Assembly (NCBI GenBank): GCA_023433925.1
Contig: JAEYTO010000021.1
Location: 1-28,635, forward strand
Source of the DNA: Pseudomonadota bacterium
GTDB taxonomy: Bacteria; Desulfobacterota; Desulfovibrionia; Desulfovibrionales; Desulfovibrionaceae
Length of the DNA stretch: 28,635 bases
Direction of reading: 5' to 3'
Shown here: piece after piece, positions 23,105-28,635 of the stretch
How the letters are laid out: every line of letters starts with the position of its first letter
How positions within the stretch are numbered: position 1 is the first letter of the stretch
Made by a program: the position numbers and the translations under genes
Notes under the pieces: model-generated
What the model saw: the letters and a program-made list of their open reading frames with translations, nothing else
The model's database searches: none
Told to the model about the DNA's origin: nothing

Positions 23105-23377
23105 CTAGAACTTGTCGAAGAAGATGAGCACGCCGATGGCCACGAAGCCCACGGCCGCGGTCTTCTTGATGACTTGGGGCGAGACGAACTGGCAGACGAA
23201 GTCGGCCACCAGCACGCCGAGCAGGCTCACCAGCGTGAGCGCCAGGGCCGAGGCCACGAACACGGTCCACGGCTTGCCGCTCTTGGCGGTCATGAGCATG
23301 CACGCGAGCTGCGTCTTGTCGCCCAGCTCGGCCACGAACAAGGCCCCGAATGTGGTCGCGAAAAGCTTCCAGTCCAT
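23105..23377 (-). CDS. Half-size GDT1/TMEM165 (UPF0016) family transporter-like protein
   Basis: The 90-residue protein starts MDWKLFATTFGALF and carries the family signature ELGDKTQ at residues 17-23, followed by three hydrophobic segments ending in VGVLIFFDKF-like sequence. GDT1 proteins are membrane cation transporters (manganese or calcium against protons) in which two such repeats build one molecule; here only one repeat is encoded, so the product must act as a dimer or pair with another half-size protein not seen in the window. ATG at 23377 follows AGGAGG; the frame extends to 23500 but without a better start. It converges with malQ. Confidence 0.88.
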   Translation of the reverse strand: MDWKLFATTFGALFVAELGDKTQLACMLMTAKSGKPWTVFVASALALTLVSLLGVLVADFVCQFVSPQVIKKTAAVGFVAIGVLIFFDKF

Positions 23378-23648
23378 GCGCGTCCTCCTGCGCCAACCAA
23401 GGATAGGCCCTGCCAGCCCGATGCCGCCGTTGACGCAAGTGTCTGGAATGCCGGACTGATGTGGCATCAAGCTGGGCCGTGTTGGCTCATTTTTAGCCAT
23501 GCACTGGCGCTGCCGCGCGCCAGCAGCGCCAGCTTTATCCTACATGATATTCGGAGCAGCGCCGATACTCCCGCCTGAACGGTTTCCGCTATCACCTTGG
23601 TCAGAAGAATCCAACAACCATCCAACATGAGGAAAACGGAGGACGACC
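23378..23648. other. Divergent intergenic region with nested inverted repeats
   Basis: Between the GDT1-like gene and the DUF2795 gene, CTGGCGCTG (23504-23512) pairs with CAGCGCCAG (23524-23532) around a loop that itself contains another CGCCAG, so two alternative stems are possible. It may be an operator or leader structure for the DUF2795 gene. No coding frame is supported. Confidence 0.45.
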
Positions 23649-23855
23649 ATGCCCCGAGGTGTTGGCGGCCATTCCCCGGCCAACGTGACGAAGTCTCTGA
23701 GCGGCCTGGACTTCCCGGCCAAGAAGAAGGATCTCATCGCCCAGGCCAAGAAGAACAAGGCCGACAAAGGCGTCATCGATGCGCTGCAAGGCTTCCCGGA
23801 TCAGGAATACAACAACATGGCCGATGTCATGAAGGGCTACGGCAAGGAGCATTAG
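23649..23855 (+). CDS. DUF2795 family protein, 68 aa
   Basis: The product opens MPRGVGGHSPANVTKSLSGLDFPAKKKDL and ends in FPDQEYNNMADVMKGYGKE, which I recognise as the DUF2795 pattern (substrate and mechanism unknown; members are small, soluble, widely distributed in bacteria). ATG at 23649 is preceded by a good GGAGGA site. It is monocistronic and closed by a strong terminator. It marks the left boundary of the phage-derived accessory segment. Confidence 0.9.
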   Translation: MPRGVGGHSPANVTKSLSGLDFPAKKKDLIAQAKKNKADKGVIDALQGFPDQEYNNMADVMKGYGKEH

Positions 23856-23884
23856 GCTAGACGCATTACGGCGAGCCAAAAATC

Positions 23885-23920
23885 AGCCCCGGCCGGGACT
23901 CCCGGCCGGGGCTGGTTCGT
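23885..23920 (+). terminator. Terminator of the DUF2795 gene
   Basis: AGCCCCGGCCGGG (23885-23897) and CCCGGCCGGGGCT (23901-23913) form a perfect 13-bp stem with an ACT loop, 30 bases after the stop, followed by GGTTCGTT. The terL-like fragment begins immediately to its right. Confidence 0.75.
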
Positions 23921-24018
23921 TGCGGTTCTTCGCCGGCCTGCCCGCATGGCGCTCCTCGCCGTCCGAGATCACCGGTAGTCGTTCGAAGCGGTAGCCGGAC
24001 AGGAAGTCGCAAAAAGGA
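23919..24018 (-). pseudogene. terL fragment 3 (internal piece of terminase large subunit)
   Basis: On the minus strand this piece reads FLSGYRFERLPVIS-D-GEER-H-A-G-RP-A-KN, against FLSGYRFERLPVIS-G-GEER-F-A-E-RP-V-KN at residues 420-446 of the intact TerL. At DNA level 23949-24006 matches 25893-25950 with four differences in 58 bases. Similarity to the preceding codons is still detectable in GCTCCT...TGCG. The remainder of terL is absent on both sides. The close match indicates a relatively recent duplication or a related incoming phage. Confidence 0.85.
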
Positions 24019-24048
24019 GCAGCCCTGGTCATACGCACTGACCAGGGC
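24012..24048 (-). terminator. Terminator of the putative immunity gene
   Basis: GCCCTGGTCA (24022-24031) and TGACCAGGGC (24039-24048) form a perfect 10-bp stem with a 7-base loop. Read on the minus strand it is followed by TGCTCCTTTTTGCG. The T-tract lies inside the terL-derived fragment. Confidence 0.72.
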
Positions 24049-24081
24049 CGCCTTGCTGAAGATACTGGATAATATGCTGAA

Positions 24082-24504
24082 TTATCTATTGTTTTTGTTC
24101 ACTCGCTTACGGATAAACGCGAACAGTTCCCTGAATCCATCCCGGAAGAAATGGAAAATGAAATGAGGATCATACACGTAAGAGTAGCGCTCGGTGGCCA
24201 TGGCCATCAGGCAGGGCAGGTCGCACGCCGGGTCTTCGGCGCGCGCATCGACCACTTTCAGATAGGCGCGCAAGCTCCGCTCCAGGGCTTGGGGCTGCGC
24301 GGGCTGGTCCGCGGCCTCGATGCCCACCCGCACATGATCCAAGGCAAGAAACCGCAACGGTCGGCCTTGGGCATCAAAGCCGAAATACTCGCCGTCCAGG
24401 ACATCGTAGGCTTCATAATAGGCTTGCGCATCCTCCAGGTTTGAGAAGACATCCAGGCCGGAGCCATGGACGTCGAAAATGAACAAAGGAAGTGCGAGCT
24501 GCAT
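24082..24504 (-). CDS. Putative immunity protein of a polymorphic toxin, 140 aa
   Basis: The product (MQLALPLFIFDVHGSGLDVF...) is a soluble alpha/beta-looking protein with NLEDAQAYYEAYDVLDGEYF and a C-terminal aromatic/basic stretch FHFFRDGFRELFAFIRKRV. No named family is certain. The call rests on context: the ATG at 24504 overlaps the TAA stop of a fragment ending like an RHS/polymorphic-toxin C-terminus in a TAATG arrangement, the usual coupling of toxin and immunity genes. G+C is clearly below the neighbouring host genes. ATG 24504 is preferred over GTG 24519 since GGTGGGA is positioned for it. A terminator follows. An alternative is an unrelated phage moron gene. Confidence 0.7.
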   Translation of the reverse strand: MQLALPLFIFDVHGSGLDVFSNLEDAQAYYEAYDVLDGEYFGFDAQGRPLRFLALDHVRVGIEAADQPAQPQALERSLRAYLKVVDARAEDPACDLPCLMAMATERYSYVYDPHFIFHFFRDGFRELFAFIRKRVNKNNR

Positions 24505-24690
24505 TAAAATTTGTCCCACCAGTGTTTATCCGTTTCCCTGGACTCCCATGGTCTATGGCGCTTGACGCCTTGGTCGCGACGGACAGCGCCGGAGCTATTT
24601 TTTCTGCCTACATGGTAGTGCGGCCAGCGTCCATACTCGGGGTGGCCCCCCTATCTGCTCATGAAGCCCTCCCATATTGGTGAATGGTTC
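24504..24690 (-). pseudogene. Frameshifted 3' fragment of a polymorphic (RHS-like) toxin gene
   Basis: Read on the minus strand, the first part gives EPFTNMGGLHEQIGG and, after a one-base shift inside a run of six G (24646-24651), the second part gives GGHPEYGRWPHYHVGRKN...VKRHRPWESRETDKHWWDKF and a TAA stop. The HEQIGGHPEYGxWPHYH...RHRPW pattern is one I associate with the extreme C-terminus of RHS-type and other polymorphic toxins (memory, not a search). With six G the frame is broken by TAG; with five it would be continuous. No start codon, N-terminal delivery region or ribosome binding site is left, so it cannot make an intact toxin. Confidence 0.72.
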
Positions 24691-24710
24691 TCATGCACAA
24701 TTCATTTCTC

Positions 24711-24784
24711 AATACCCCGCCATGCCGTCCGCCGGCCTTCCTCTTATCTCGCCCCTGCGCCGCGCCGGGGCTTTGGGGCCGGGC
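24711..24784 (-). pseudogene. terL fragment 2 (copy of the terL 3' end, including stop)
   Basis: This piece aligns with 25742-25816, the last ~23 codons of the intact terL, with about ten differences in 75 bases. In the TerL frame it reads APARRRGEIRGRPADGMAGY and then TGA, against TPARRRGGVVGRPADGMAGY and TAG. Similarity stops abruptly right after the stop codon on one side and inside the upstream secreted-protein gene on the other. Confidence 0.88.
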
Positions 24785-25484
24785 TTACGCTCTCGGCTAC
24801 CGGCATCTCCCCGATCCTCGACATGACCTCGCGGATCAAGGCCTCGGCTTCCTCTCTCGTGGGGAATGCATCCCCAGCGAACGCTCCGTCGGTGATCTCT
24901 CCTTGGATGTCTAGGGTCGCGATGATCCGTCCATCGCAGCGCATGATGATTCGCCGCCCGATGCTTCCCCGTGTCAGGTCGGCGAACAAGGGGCGGTATG
25001 GTTCCGCAAAGCGGAATACAACTTCATGCCCGCGCGCCGTCTTCAGGATCCTTGCCGATTGCAGCATGCCGGGTTGCAAGTCCATCTGGCTTGGTTCGTG
25101 CTGGAAAGGCTCCGGTCCTGGTATCTCCCCGATCCCCGGCATGATCTCGCGGATCAAGTCCTCGGCTTCCTGGCATGTGGAAAACACGCCTCCCGTGAAC
25201 CCGCCGCCGATGATCTCGCTCTGGATGCCCACGCTGATGATGGCCCGCCCATTGTAACGCATGGTCAGCCGCCGCCCGATATTCTCCCGCGTCAACTTGG
25301 CGAACTCGCCGCTGTACGGTTCCGCCAGGCGAAACAGAGCTTCATATCCGCGTTGTGTCTTGAGAGTCCTCGCGGATTGCAGCATGTAGGATTTCAGTTC
25401 AAACTCAAGCGAATCTGCTTGTGAAGAATATGGAAAGAATAAAAGAAAAGCACATATGATCAAAGATATTCTAATGACATGCAT
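24744..25484 (-). CDS. Secreted protein with two SecD-P1-head-like repeats, 246 aa
   Basis: A signal peptide is clear (MHVIRISLIICAFLLFFPYSSQADS, cleavage near residue 23). Two homologous repeats follow, about residues 33-115 and 136-220, each with the pattern MLQSARxLKT...FRxAEPY...FAxLTRxxIGRR...MRxxGRxI and ending G-x-F-(S/P)-T-x-x-EAExLIREIM. This resembles the P1-head subdomain of the translocase subunit SecD (family SecDF_P1_head) without any membrane part, so the protein probably sits in the periplasm. The repeats are also similar as DNA. ATG at 25484 follows AAGGAG, 28 bases after the stop of an upstream gene fragment. Its last ~13 residues are encoded by the terL-derived piece in another frame. 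By position it could be an immunity protein for a periplasm-acting toxin; this is inference. Confidence 0.82.
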   Translation of the reverse strand: MHVIRISLIICAFLLFFPYSSQADSLEFELKSYMLQSARTLKTQRGYEALFRLAEPYSGEFAKLTRENIGRRLTMRYNGRAIISVGIQSEIIGGGFTGGVFSTCQEAEDLIREIMPGIGEIPGPEPFQHEPSQMDLQPGMLQSARILKTARGHEVVFRFAEPYRPLFADLTRGSIGRRIIMRCDGRIIATLDIQGEITDGAFAGDAFPTREEAEALIREVMSRIGEMPVAESVSPAPKPRRGAGAR

Positions 25485-25511
25485 TATCTGCTCCTTGCCA
25501 AGGTAGACAAC

Positions 25512-25739
25512 CTATTCCGGCAAATTCGGAACCCAATCAGAGTAGATGGTATATTGGACCACAAAAGCATCAGAGATGGTTGACACCTGAAACCCCCAAA
25601 CAAGCGGATCTTCCACCAACGCATGGAACTTGAAGGTATGGCTCGTAGAACCACGTGGAAAACTCGCCGTGCATGTTGCTCCTCCAAGGTTGTCGTGACA
25701 AGCCCCGATGCGCTGCCTGGGATGCGCTGCCTCTTGGCC
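25512..25739 (-). pseudogene. 3' fragment of an unidentified gene, possibly a toxin tip
   Basis: Directly after the terL stop codon the same minus-strand frame stays open for 75 codons to a TAG at 25512. The last ~50 codons read like a real protein end (TASFPRGSTSHTFKFHAL, VEDPLVWGFQVSTISDAF, VVQYTIYSDWVPNLPE) and have lower G+C than terL. There is no start codon in this frame with a ribosome binding site; a GGAGGA-ATG pair at 25674 serves a different, short frame. I read it as the remnant of a gene whose 5' part was lost next to terL. The family is unknown to me; by analogy with the next unit it may be a toxin C-terminus. Confidence 0.5.
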
Positions 25740-27206
25740 CTAATACCCCGCCATGCCGTCCGCCGGCCTGCCTACAACCCCGCCCCTGCGCCGCGCCGGG
25801 GTCTTGCGGCCGGGCTCTTCCGCCGCCAGGGCCGCATACTGCAAGGCATCATGGATGTGGCTGTGCATGTTCTTCACGGGCCGCTCGGCGAAGCGCTCCT
25901 CGCCGCCCGAGATCACCGGCAGGCGCTCGAAGCGGTAGCCGGACAGGAAGCCCTTGCGCAGGAGCGTGCAGTCCGGTGACAGGAGGAACGCGGGCATGTC
26001 CGGTTTGCCGTCCGCGCCCAGCCCGCCGCCGGACAGGAAGCCGGCCACGGCCTCGCGGCGGGCAGTGAAATCGTTTGTGCGCGCCGCTTCGGTCGGGATG
26101 CCCGCCGTGGCCAGCTCGTCCATGCACGTGCGCTCGTCGGTCTGGGCGCGGGCGCGGCCCGCCGGGTCGCCGAAGCTCCGCACGGCCAGCCCCGCGAAGC
26201 GCGAGCGCAGGGCCGGGCCGACCACCTCGCGGGCGAAGCGCCGGATGCCGGTCTCCAGTCCCGCGAACTCGGCGAGCACGAGCAGCCGGCCGCCGGGCGC
26301 GAGCTGCGCCGCCACGCAGGCCGGGGTCAGGCCGAAGTCCCAGCCCAGGATGAGCGGCGCGCCGGGCAGCGGCGCGAGCGTTTCGCGCGCCAGGTGGCGC
26401 TCGTCGTCATACTCGGGATAGACCGGCCGGCCGTCGCTCAGGCAGCCGTAGCGGCCCATGAGGTAGACGGCGATCCACTCGCGCGACTTCCCGGCCGCCT
26501 GGCGCAGCCAGTACTCGCCGCCCAGCGGCTGGTGGCGCAGGTTCTCGGCCGCCGGGTTGATCCCGAAGCCGCCGTCGCGCTCGACCACGGCCGGCGGCTG
26601 GCGGAAGAACTCCCAGCCCCGAGGCCGCTCCTCCTCGGCCAGCCTGTGCCACCAATGGTCGTCGTCGGGCGGGTTGGTGTCCATGACCAGCCCGGACCAG
26701 CTCGGCCCGCCGAGGCGCTTGGGCGGGTAGCGGCCCACGCGGCCGAGCAGGGCGTCGAGCACGGCCTTGGGGACCTCGCGCGCCTCGTTGACCCAGGCCC
26801 CGGTCAGCTCCAGGGACAGGAGTTTGCGCGCGTCGTCGGCGCTGTCCAGGGCCAGGAAGAGCGCCTCCATGTCCAGGCTCGTGCCGTCGGCCAAGGGCGC
26901 GGTCATGCGCGCGGTGAGCGGCGCACTTCCCCGGACCGGGCAGACGGTCTCCGGCGCCCAGTCGGCCCAGGTCTTGAGCGTGGTCGTGCGCAGCTCGGGA
27001 TAGGTGTTGCGCACCACGGCGAAGCGCGTGCGGCGCACGTTGTCCGGGCCGGGCCGCTGCGAGGCCGCCCGGCAAAGGAGCTCCACGCACATGGCCGAGG
27101 ACTTGCCCGAGCCGATGGGGCCCATGACCCCGCGCACGAAAGCCTGGCTCCGATGGAAGCGCGCCAGGGTCGGCTCGGCCGCGTAGCCGATGACCAGCTC
27201 GCTCAC
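25740..27206 (-). CDS. terL: Phage terminase large subunit (packaging ATPase/nuclease)
   Basis: The 488-residue protein is the motor of phage DNA packaging. Walker A is GPIGSGKSS (29-37), a Walker B/catalytic glutamate region is LTGAWVNEARE (135-145, E141), and the coupling motif is VMDTNPP (174-180). The C-terminal RNase H-like nuclease has conserved aspartates in ILGWDFGL (D290), SFGDPAG (D347) and HIHDALQYA (D453). All key motifs are intact and length is normal. GTG at 27206 overlaps the terS stop by GTGA and has GGGAGG upstream. No portal gene follows; instead comes a gene fragment and the secreted SecD-P1-like protein. Two partial duplicates of this gene lie further downstream. Confidence 0.93.
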   Translation of the reverse strand: MSELVIGYAAEPTLARFHRSQAFVRGVMGPIGSGKSSAMCVELLCRAASQRPGPDNVRRTRFAVVRNTYPELRTTTLKTWADWAPETVCPVRGSAPLTARMTAPLADGTSLDMEALFLALDSADDARKLLSLELTGAWVNEAREVPKAVLDALLGRVGRYPPKRLGGPSWSGLVMDTNPPDDDHWWHRLAEEERPRGWEFFRQPPAVVERDGGFGINPAAENLRHQPLGGEYWLRQAAGKSREWIAVYLMGRYGCLSDGRPVYPEYDDERHLARETLAPLPGAPLILGWDFGLTPACVAAQLAPGGRLLVLAEFAGLETGIRRFAREVVGPALRSRFAGLAVRSFGDPAGRARAQTDERTCMDELATAGIPTEAARTNDFTARREAVAGFLSGGGLGADGKPDMPAFLLSPDCTLLRKGFLSGYRFERLPVISGGEERFAERPVKNMHSHIHDALQYAALAAEEPGRKTPARRRGGVVGRPADGMAGY

Positions 27207-27847
27207 TTGTGGCCTCCCGGCGTGGTGAGAGAAATATCCGAGGGAGGACGCCGCCCGCCCTCGGGCTCACTCCGGCCAGGGGCCACGGGTCCCTGGACCC
27301 CGTGCTTCGTGTCGGGAAATCCCGGTTCGGCGGCCTGCCTGGCGTGGCGGCCGGCATCGGTTCCGGCGGCGGCCTCGTCCTGGCTGTCCAGGCGGATGTC
27401 GAAGCGCACCCTGAGCGGCTCGTCGCCCTCGCTGGAGCCCGCGGCCGTGCCGAACATGCCCAGGGCCTTGGCCAGCAGCTCCCAGGCCTTGAGGCGGCAG
27501 GTCTGGCTCGATTCCTTGCCCCGGTCGCGGGCCTCCCGGTAGAGGCCGCACATGACCATGTCCCGCGTGACATGGATGATCTCGATGTCCGGCTGCGCGG
27601 ATTCAGCCGATCCGCCGCTCGGCTCGACCTGTCCGGCCTCTTGGGCATGCCCGGCATGTGTCGCCGCTCCCGCCTGGGCCTGGTCATCCGGTTGCTTGGC
27701 CTCAAGAAGCCGCCTGGACACGCTCCCGGCCGCGCGTTCGCTGTAGCCCGCCAGCAGGGCCGCCCGCCTGCCGTCGCCGCAGCGCTCGTACTCGATGAAA
27801 AAGCGCGTCTGCCGCTCATCCCGCCTCGTTGGTCCGCCCGTGGCCAT
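27203..27847 (-). CDS. terS: Phage terminase small subunit
   Basis: The 214-residue product begins MATGGPTRRDERQTRFFIEY and continues AALLAGYSERAAGSVSRRLLEA, the helix-turn-helix pattern of the Terminase_2-type small subunit that recognises the packaging site and positions the large subunit. The central and C-terminal parts (after residue 85) are low-complexity in places but include a helical segment around DMVMCGLYREARDRGKESS. ATG at 27847 follows GGAGGG. It overlaps terL by four bases (GTGA), so the two are translationally coupled. A promoter and a hairpin leader lie just upstream. Confidence 0.85.
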   Translation of the reverse strand: MATGGPTRRDERQTRFFIEYERCGDGRRAALLAGYSERAAGSVSRRLLEAKQPDDQAQAGAATHAGHAQEAGQVEPSGGSAESAQPDIEIIHVTRDMVMCGLYREARDRGKESSQTCRLKAWELLAKALGMFGTAAGSSEGDEPLRVRFDIRLDSQDEAAAGTDAGRHARQAAEPGFPDTKHGVQGPVAPGRSEPEGGRRPPSDISLTTPGGHK

Positions 27848-27867
27848 GTCGCACCCTCCAAAAGGAA

Positions 27868-27891
27868 GCGGGGAGGCTTGCGCCTCCCCGC
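27868..27891 (-). promoter_or_regulatory. Hairpin in the terS leader
   Basis: GCGGGGAGGC and GCCTCCCCGC form a perfect 10-bp stem with a TTGC loop between the candidate promoter and the terS ribosome binding site, with TTCCTTTTGGAGGG following on the minus strand. It may be an attenuator or a terminator limiting terS-terL transcription, or a binding site for a phage regulator. Confidence 0.55.
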
Positions 27892-27924
27892 GTTCGATGG
27901 GCCGGATTGCCCGATCAGGCTCAT

Positions 27925-27954
27925 ATAATAGCACAAATCGGCCTGGCTTGCCAG
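27925..27954 (-). promoter_or_regulatory. Candidate promoter of terS-terL
   Basis: On the minus strand CTGGCA (27954-27949) and TATTAT (27930-27925) are 18 bases apart; the -10 box matches five of six consensus positions and lies in an A+T-rich patch that stands out from the surrounding sequence. The start would be about 75 bases before the terS ATG. Confidence 0.55.
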
Positions 27955-28039
27955 CGAGGACAGCTATCACGGCCAGATAAAGAAAGCCTCCGGGCAAAGC
28001 AGGGTGGATTAATACGGCAGGTTCAATCCGCCAAATTCC

Positions 28040-28150
28040 GGCGGGGACGCGGCCCGAGTCTTCGAGGGCCGTGTCCCGCCGAAAGTGGGTTCCAAGGGCC
28101 CCCGGCCCTTGGCGGGGTGAGGTCCGGAGAGGGGCGGCGCCCCTCTCCGG
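28040..28150. repeat. Cluster of three G+C-rich hairpins downstream of the second PhzF gene
   Basis: Three palindromes follow each other: GGCGGGGACGCGGCCC pairing with GGGCCGTGTCCCGCC (28040-28080, one bulge), CCAAGGGCC-CCC-GGCCCTTGG (28092-28112), and CCGGAGAGGGGC-GGC-GCCCCTCTCCGG (28124-28150). They lie just after the stop of the partial PhzF gene on the minus strand and may terminate it. No gene is present between 27955 and 28163. Confidence 0.6.
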
Positions 28151-28163
28151 CCACCCTTGCCCG

Positions 28164-28635
28164 TCACAGGACGGCTTCCCCCCGCAGCATCGGCACGCAA
28201 TGCCCGCCGACGCGCGAGCGGAAGCCTTCCGGGGTCCGCCTTGCGCGCGCCAGCAGCACGGAAGGTCGCCCCATCTCGACGCCCTGCACCATCTCCCACG
28301 CGCCCTCCTCGCCGCCATCGAGCGACAGGAGGAAGCCCGCCAGCGTCGTCGCCGCGCCGCCGGTCGCCGCATCCTCCCAGGTCCCGCTCAGGGGCGAGAA
28401 CATCCGCGTGCGCACCCGCGCGCCGTCGCGGCAATAGATGTAGAGGGAGACGAAGCCGCGCGTCTCCTCGGGATGCGCCGCGACGGCGCGGCGGAAGGCA
28501 CCGAGATCCGGCGCCGCGGCGGCCATCCCCTCGGGCGTCACCTCGGTCAGCAGGCGCAGATTGCCGCCATCGGTCGCCAGCGTCGGCAGGTGGCGCGCGG
28601 TGACGATCGCCGTTTCGGGCAGGCCGATGCAGGAT
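28164..28635 (-). CDS. Second PhzF-family protein, partial (5' end beyond the window)
   Basis: The frame is open from the window edge to a TGA at 28164, giving the C-terminal 156 residues. The second-lobe signature FSPLSGTWEDAATGGAATTLAGFLL corresponds to the F-x-P-x-x-G-x-x-EDPATGSA motif of PhzF proteins and retains the conserved aspartate. The preceding SCIGLPETAIVTARHLPTLATDGG also fits the family. It is clearly different from the PhzF protein at 1169-1966, so the two are not a recent duplication. Substrate and role are unknown. The start is outside the window; the internal ATG at 28541 is not the true start. Confidence 0.85.
   Translation of the reverse strand, partial: SCIGLPETAIVTARHLPTLATDGGNLRLLTEVTPEGMAAAAPDLGAFRRAVAAHPEETRGFVSLYIYCRDGARVRTRMFSPLSGTWEDAATGGAATTLAGFLLSLDGGEEGAWEMVQGVEMGRPSVLLARARRTPEGFRSRVGGHCVPMLRGEAVL

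Noticed and set aside
25484..25687. 67-residue minus-strand frame between terL and the secreted protein gene
   Set aside because: It begins with TTG, has no domain, and competes with the more protein-like frame ending at 25512.
24711..25816. Reading the two terL 3' ends as attachment sites of an integrated element
   Set aside because: The pieces are imperfect (about 87% identical), no integrase is present, and an internal terL piece at 23919-24018 is not explained by simple integration; duplication with replacement fits better.

Overview
The window is about 68% G+C throughout most of its length, with strong AGGAGG-type ribosome binding sites and several G+C-rich hairpins between genes. The gene set (large BadF/BcrA-type CoA-enzyme activase, a TauE-like exporter paired with a small membrane protein, a 90-residue GDT1-like protein, a DUF2795 protein) and the hairpin style suggest a deltaproteobacterial sulfate reducer of the Desulfovibrio group. 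That placement is an inference from gene content and composition; no rRNA or other phylogenetic marker is present.

Layout. 1-2481 (minus): an edge fragment, a small CxxC protein, mscL, a PhzF-family protein and a small membrane protein. 2882-3496 (plus): a metal-dependent cyclase-family hydrolase, convergent with a two-gene minus operon (TauE/SafE-type exporter plus partner membrane protein, 3630-5639). 6283-9720: an orphan hybrid histidine kinase. 9871-10779: rfbA. 10914-15098 (minus): a 1394-residue two-module CoA-enzyme activase. 15436-17614 (minus): a TPR protein behind a Wzy/WaaL-like membrane protein. 18053-22987 (plus): a TreS-maltokinase fusion followed by a GH77 4-alpha-glucanotransferase, a maltose/trehalose/alpha-glucan module. 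23105-23855: a half-size GDT1-like protein and, divergently, a DUF2795 protein.

The accessory part is 23919-27960, all read on the minus strand. A translationally coupled terminase small/large pair (terS-terL) has its own promoter but no portal, capsid or tail genes follow it. Instead there are two units in a row, each made of a promoterless 3' gene fragment directly followed by an intact lower-G+C small gene, and these are separated by pieces of terL. Unit 1 follows the intact terL: fragment 25512-25739, then a secreted protein with two SecD-P1-head-like repeats. Unit 2 follows a copy of the last codons of terL: a frameshifted fragment ending like an RHS/polymorphic-toxin C-terminus, whose stop overlaps (TAATG) the start of a 140-residue protein that I read as its immunity protein. 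A third terL piece closes the array. The best explanation I can offer is a decaying phage-borne toxin/immunity region in which successive toxin-tip/immunity cassettes were inserted next to terL, leaving terL scars. The window ends in a second, partial PhzF-family gene.

Other non-coding structure: two inverted copies of a ~137-bp hairpin-rich dispersed repeat (437-572 and 5965-6103), several strong terminator hairpins, two of which share a CCAA(A/G)AACTTTTG tail, and candidate promoters upstream of the cyclase, the exporter operon and terS. I saw no tRNA, rRNA, CRISPR array, transposase or integrase.
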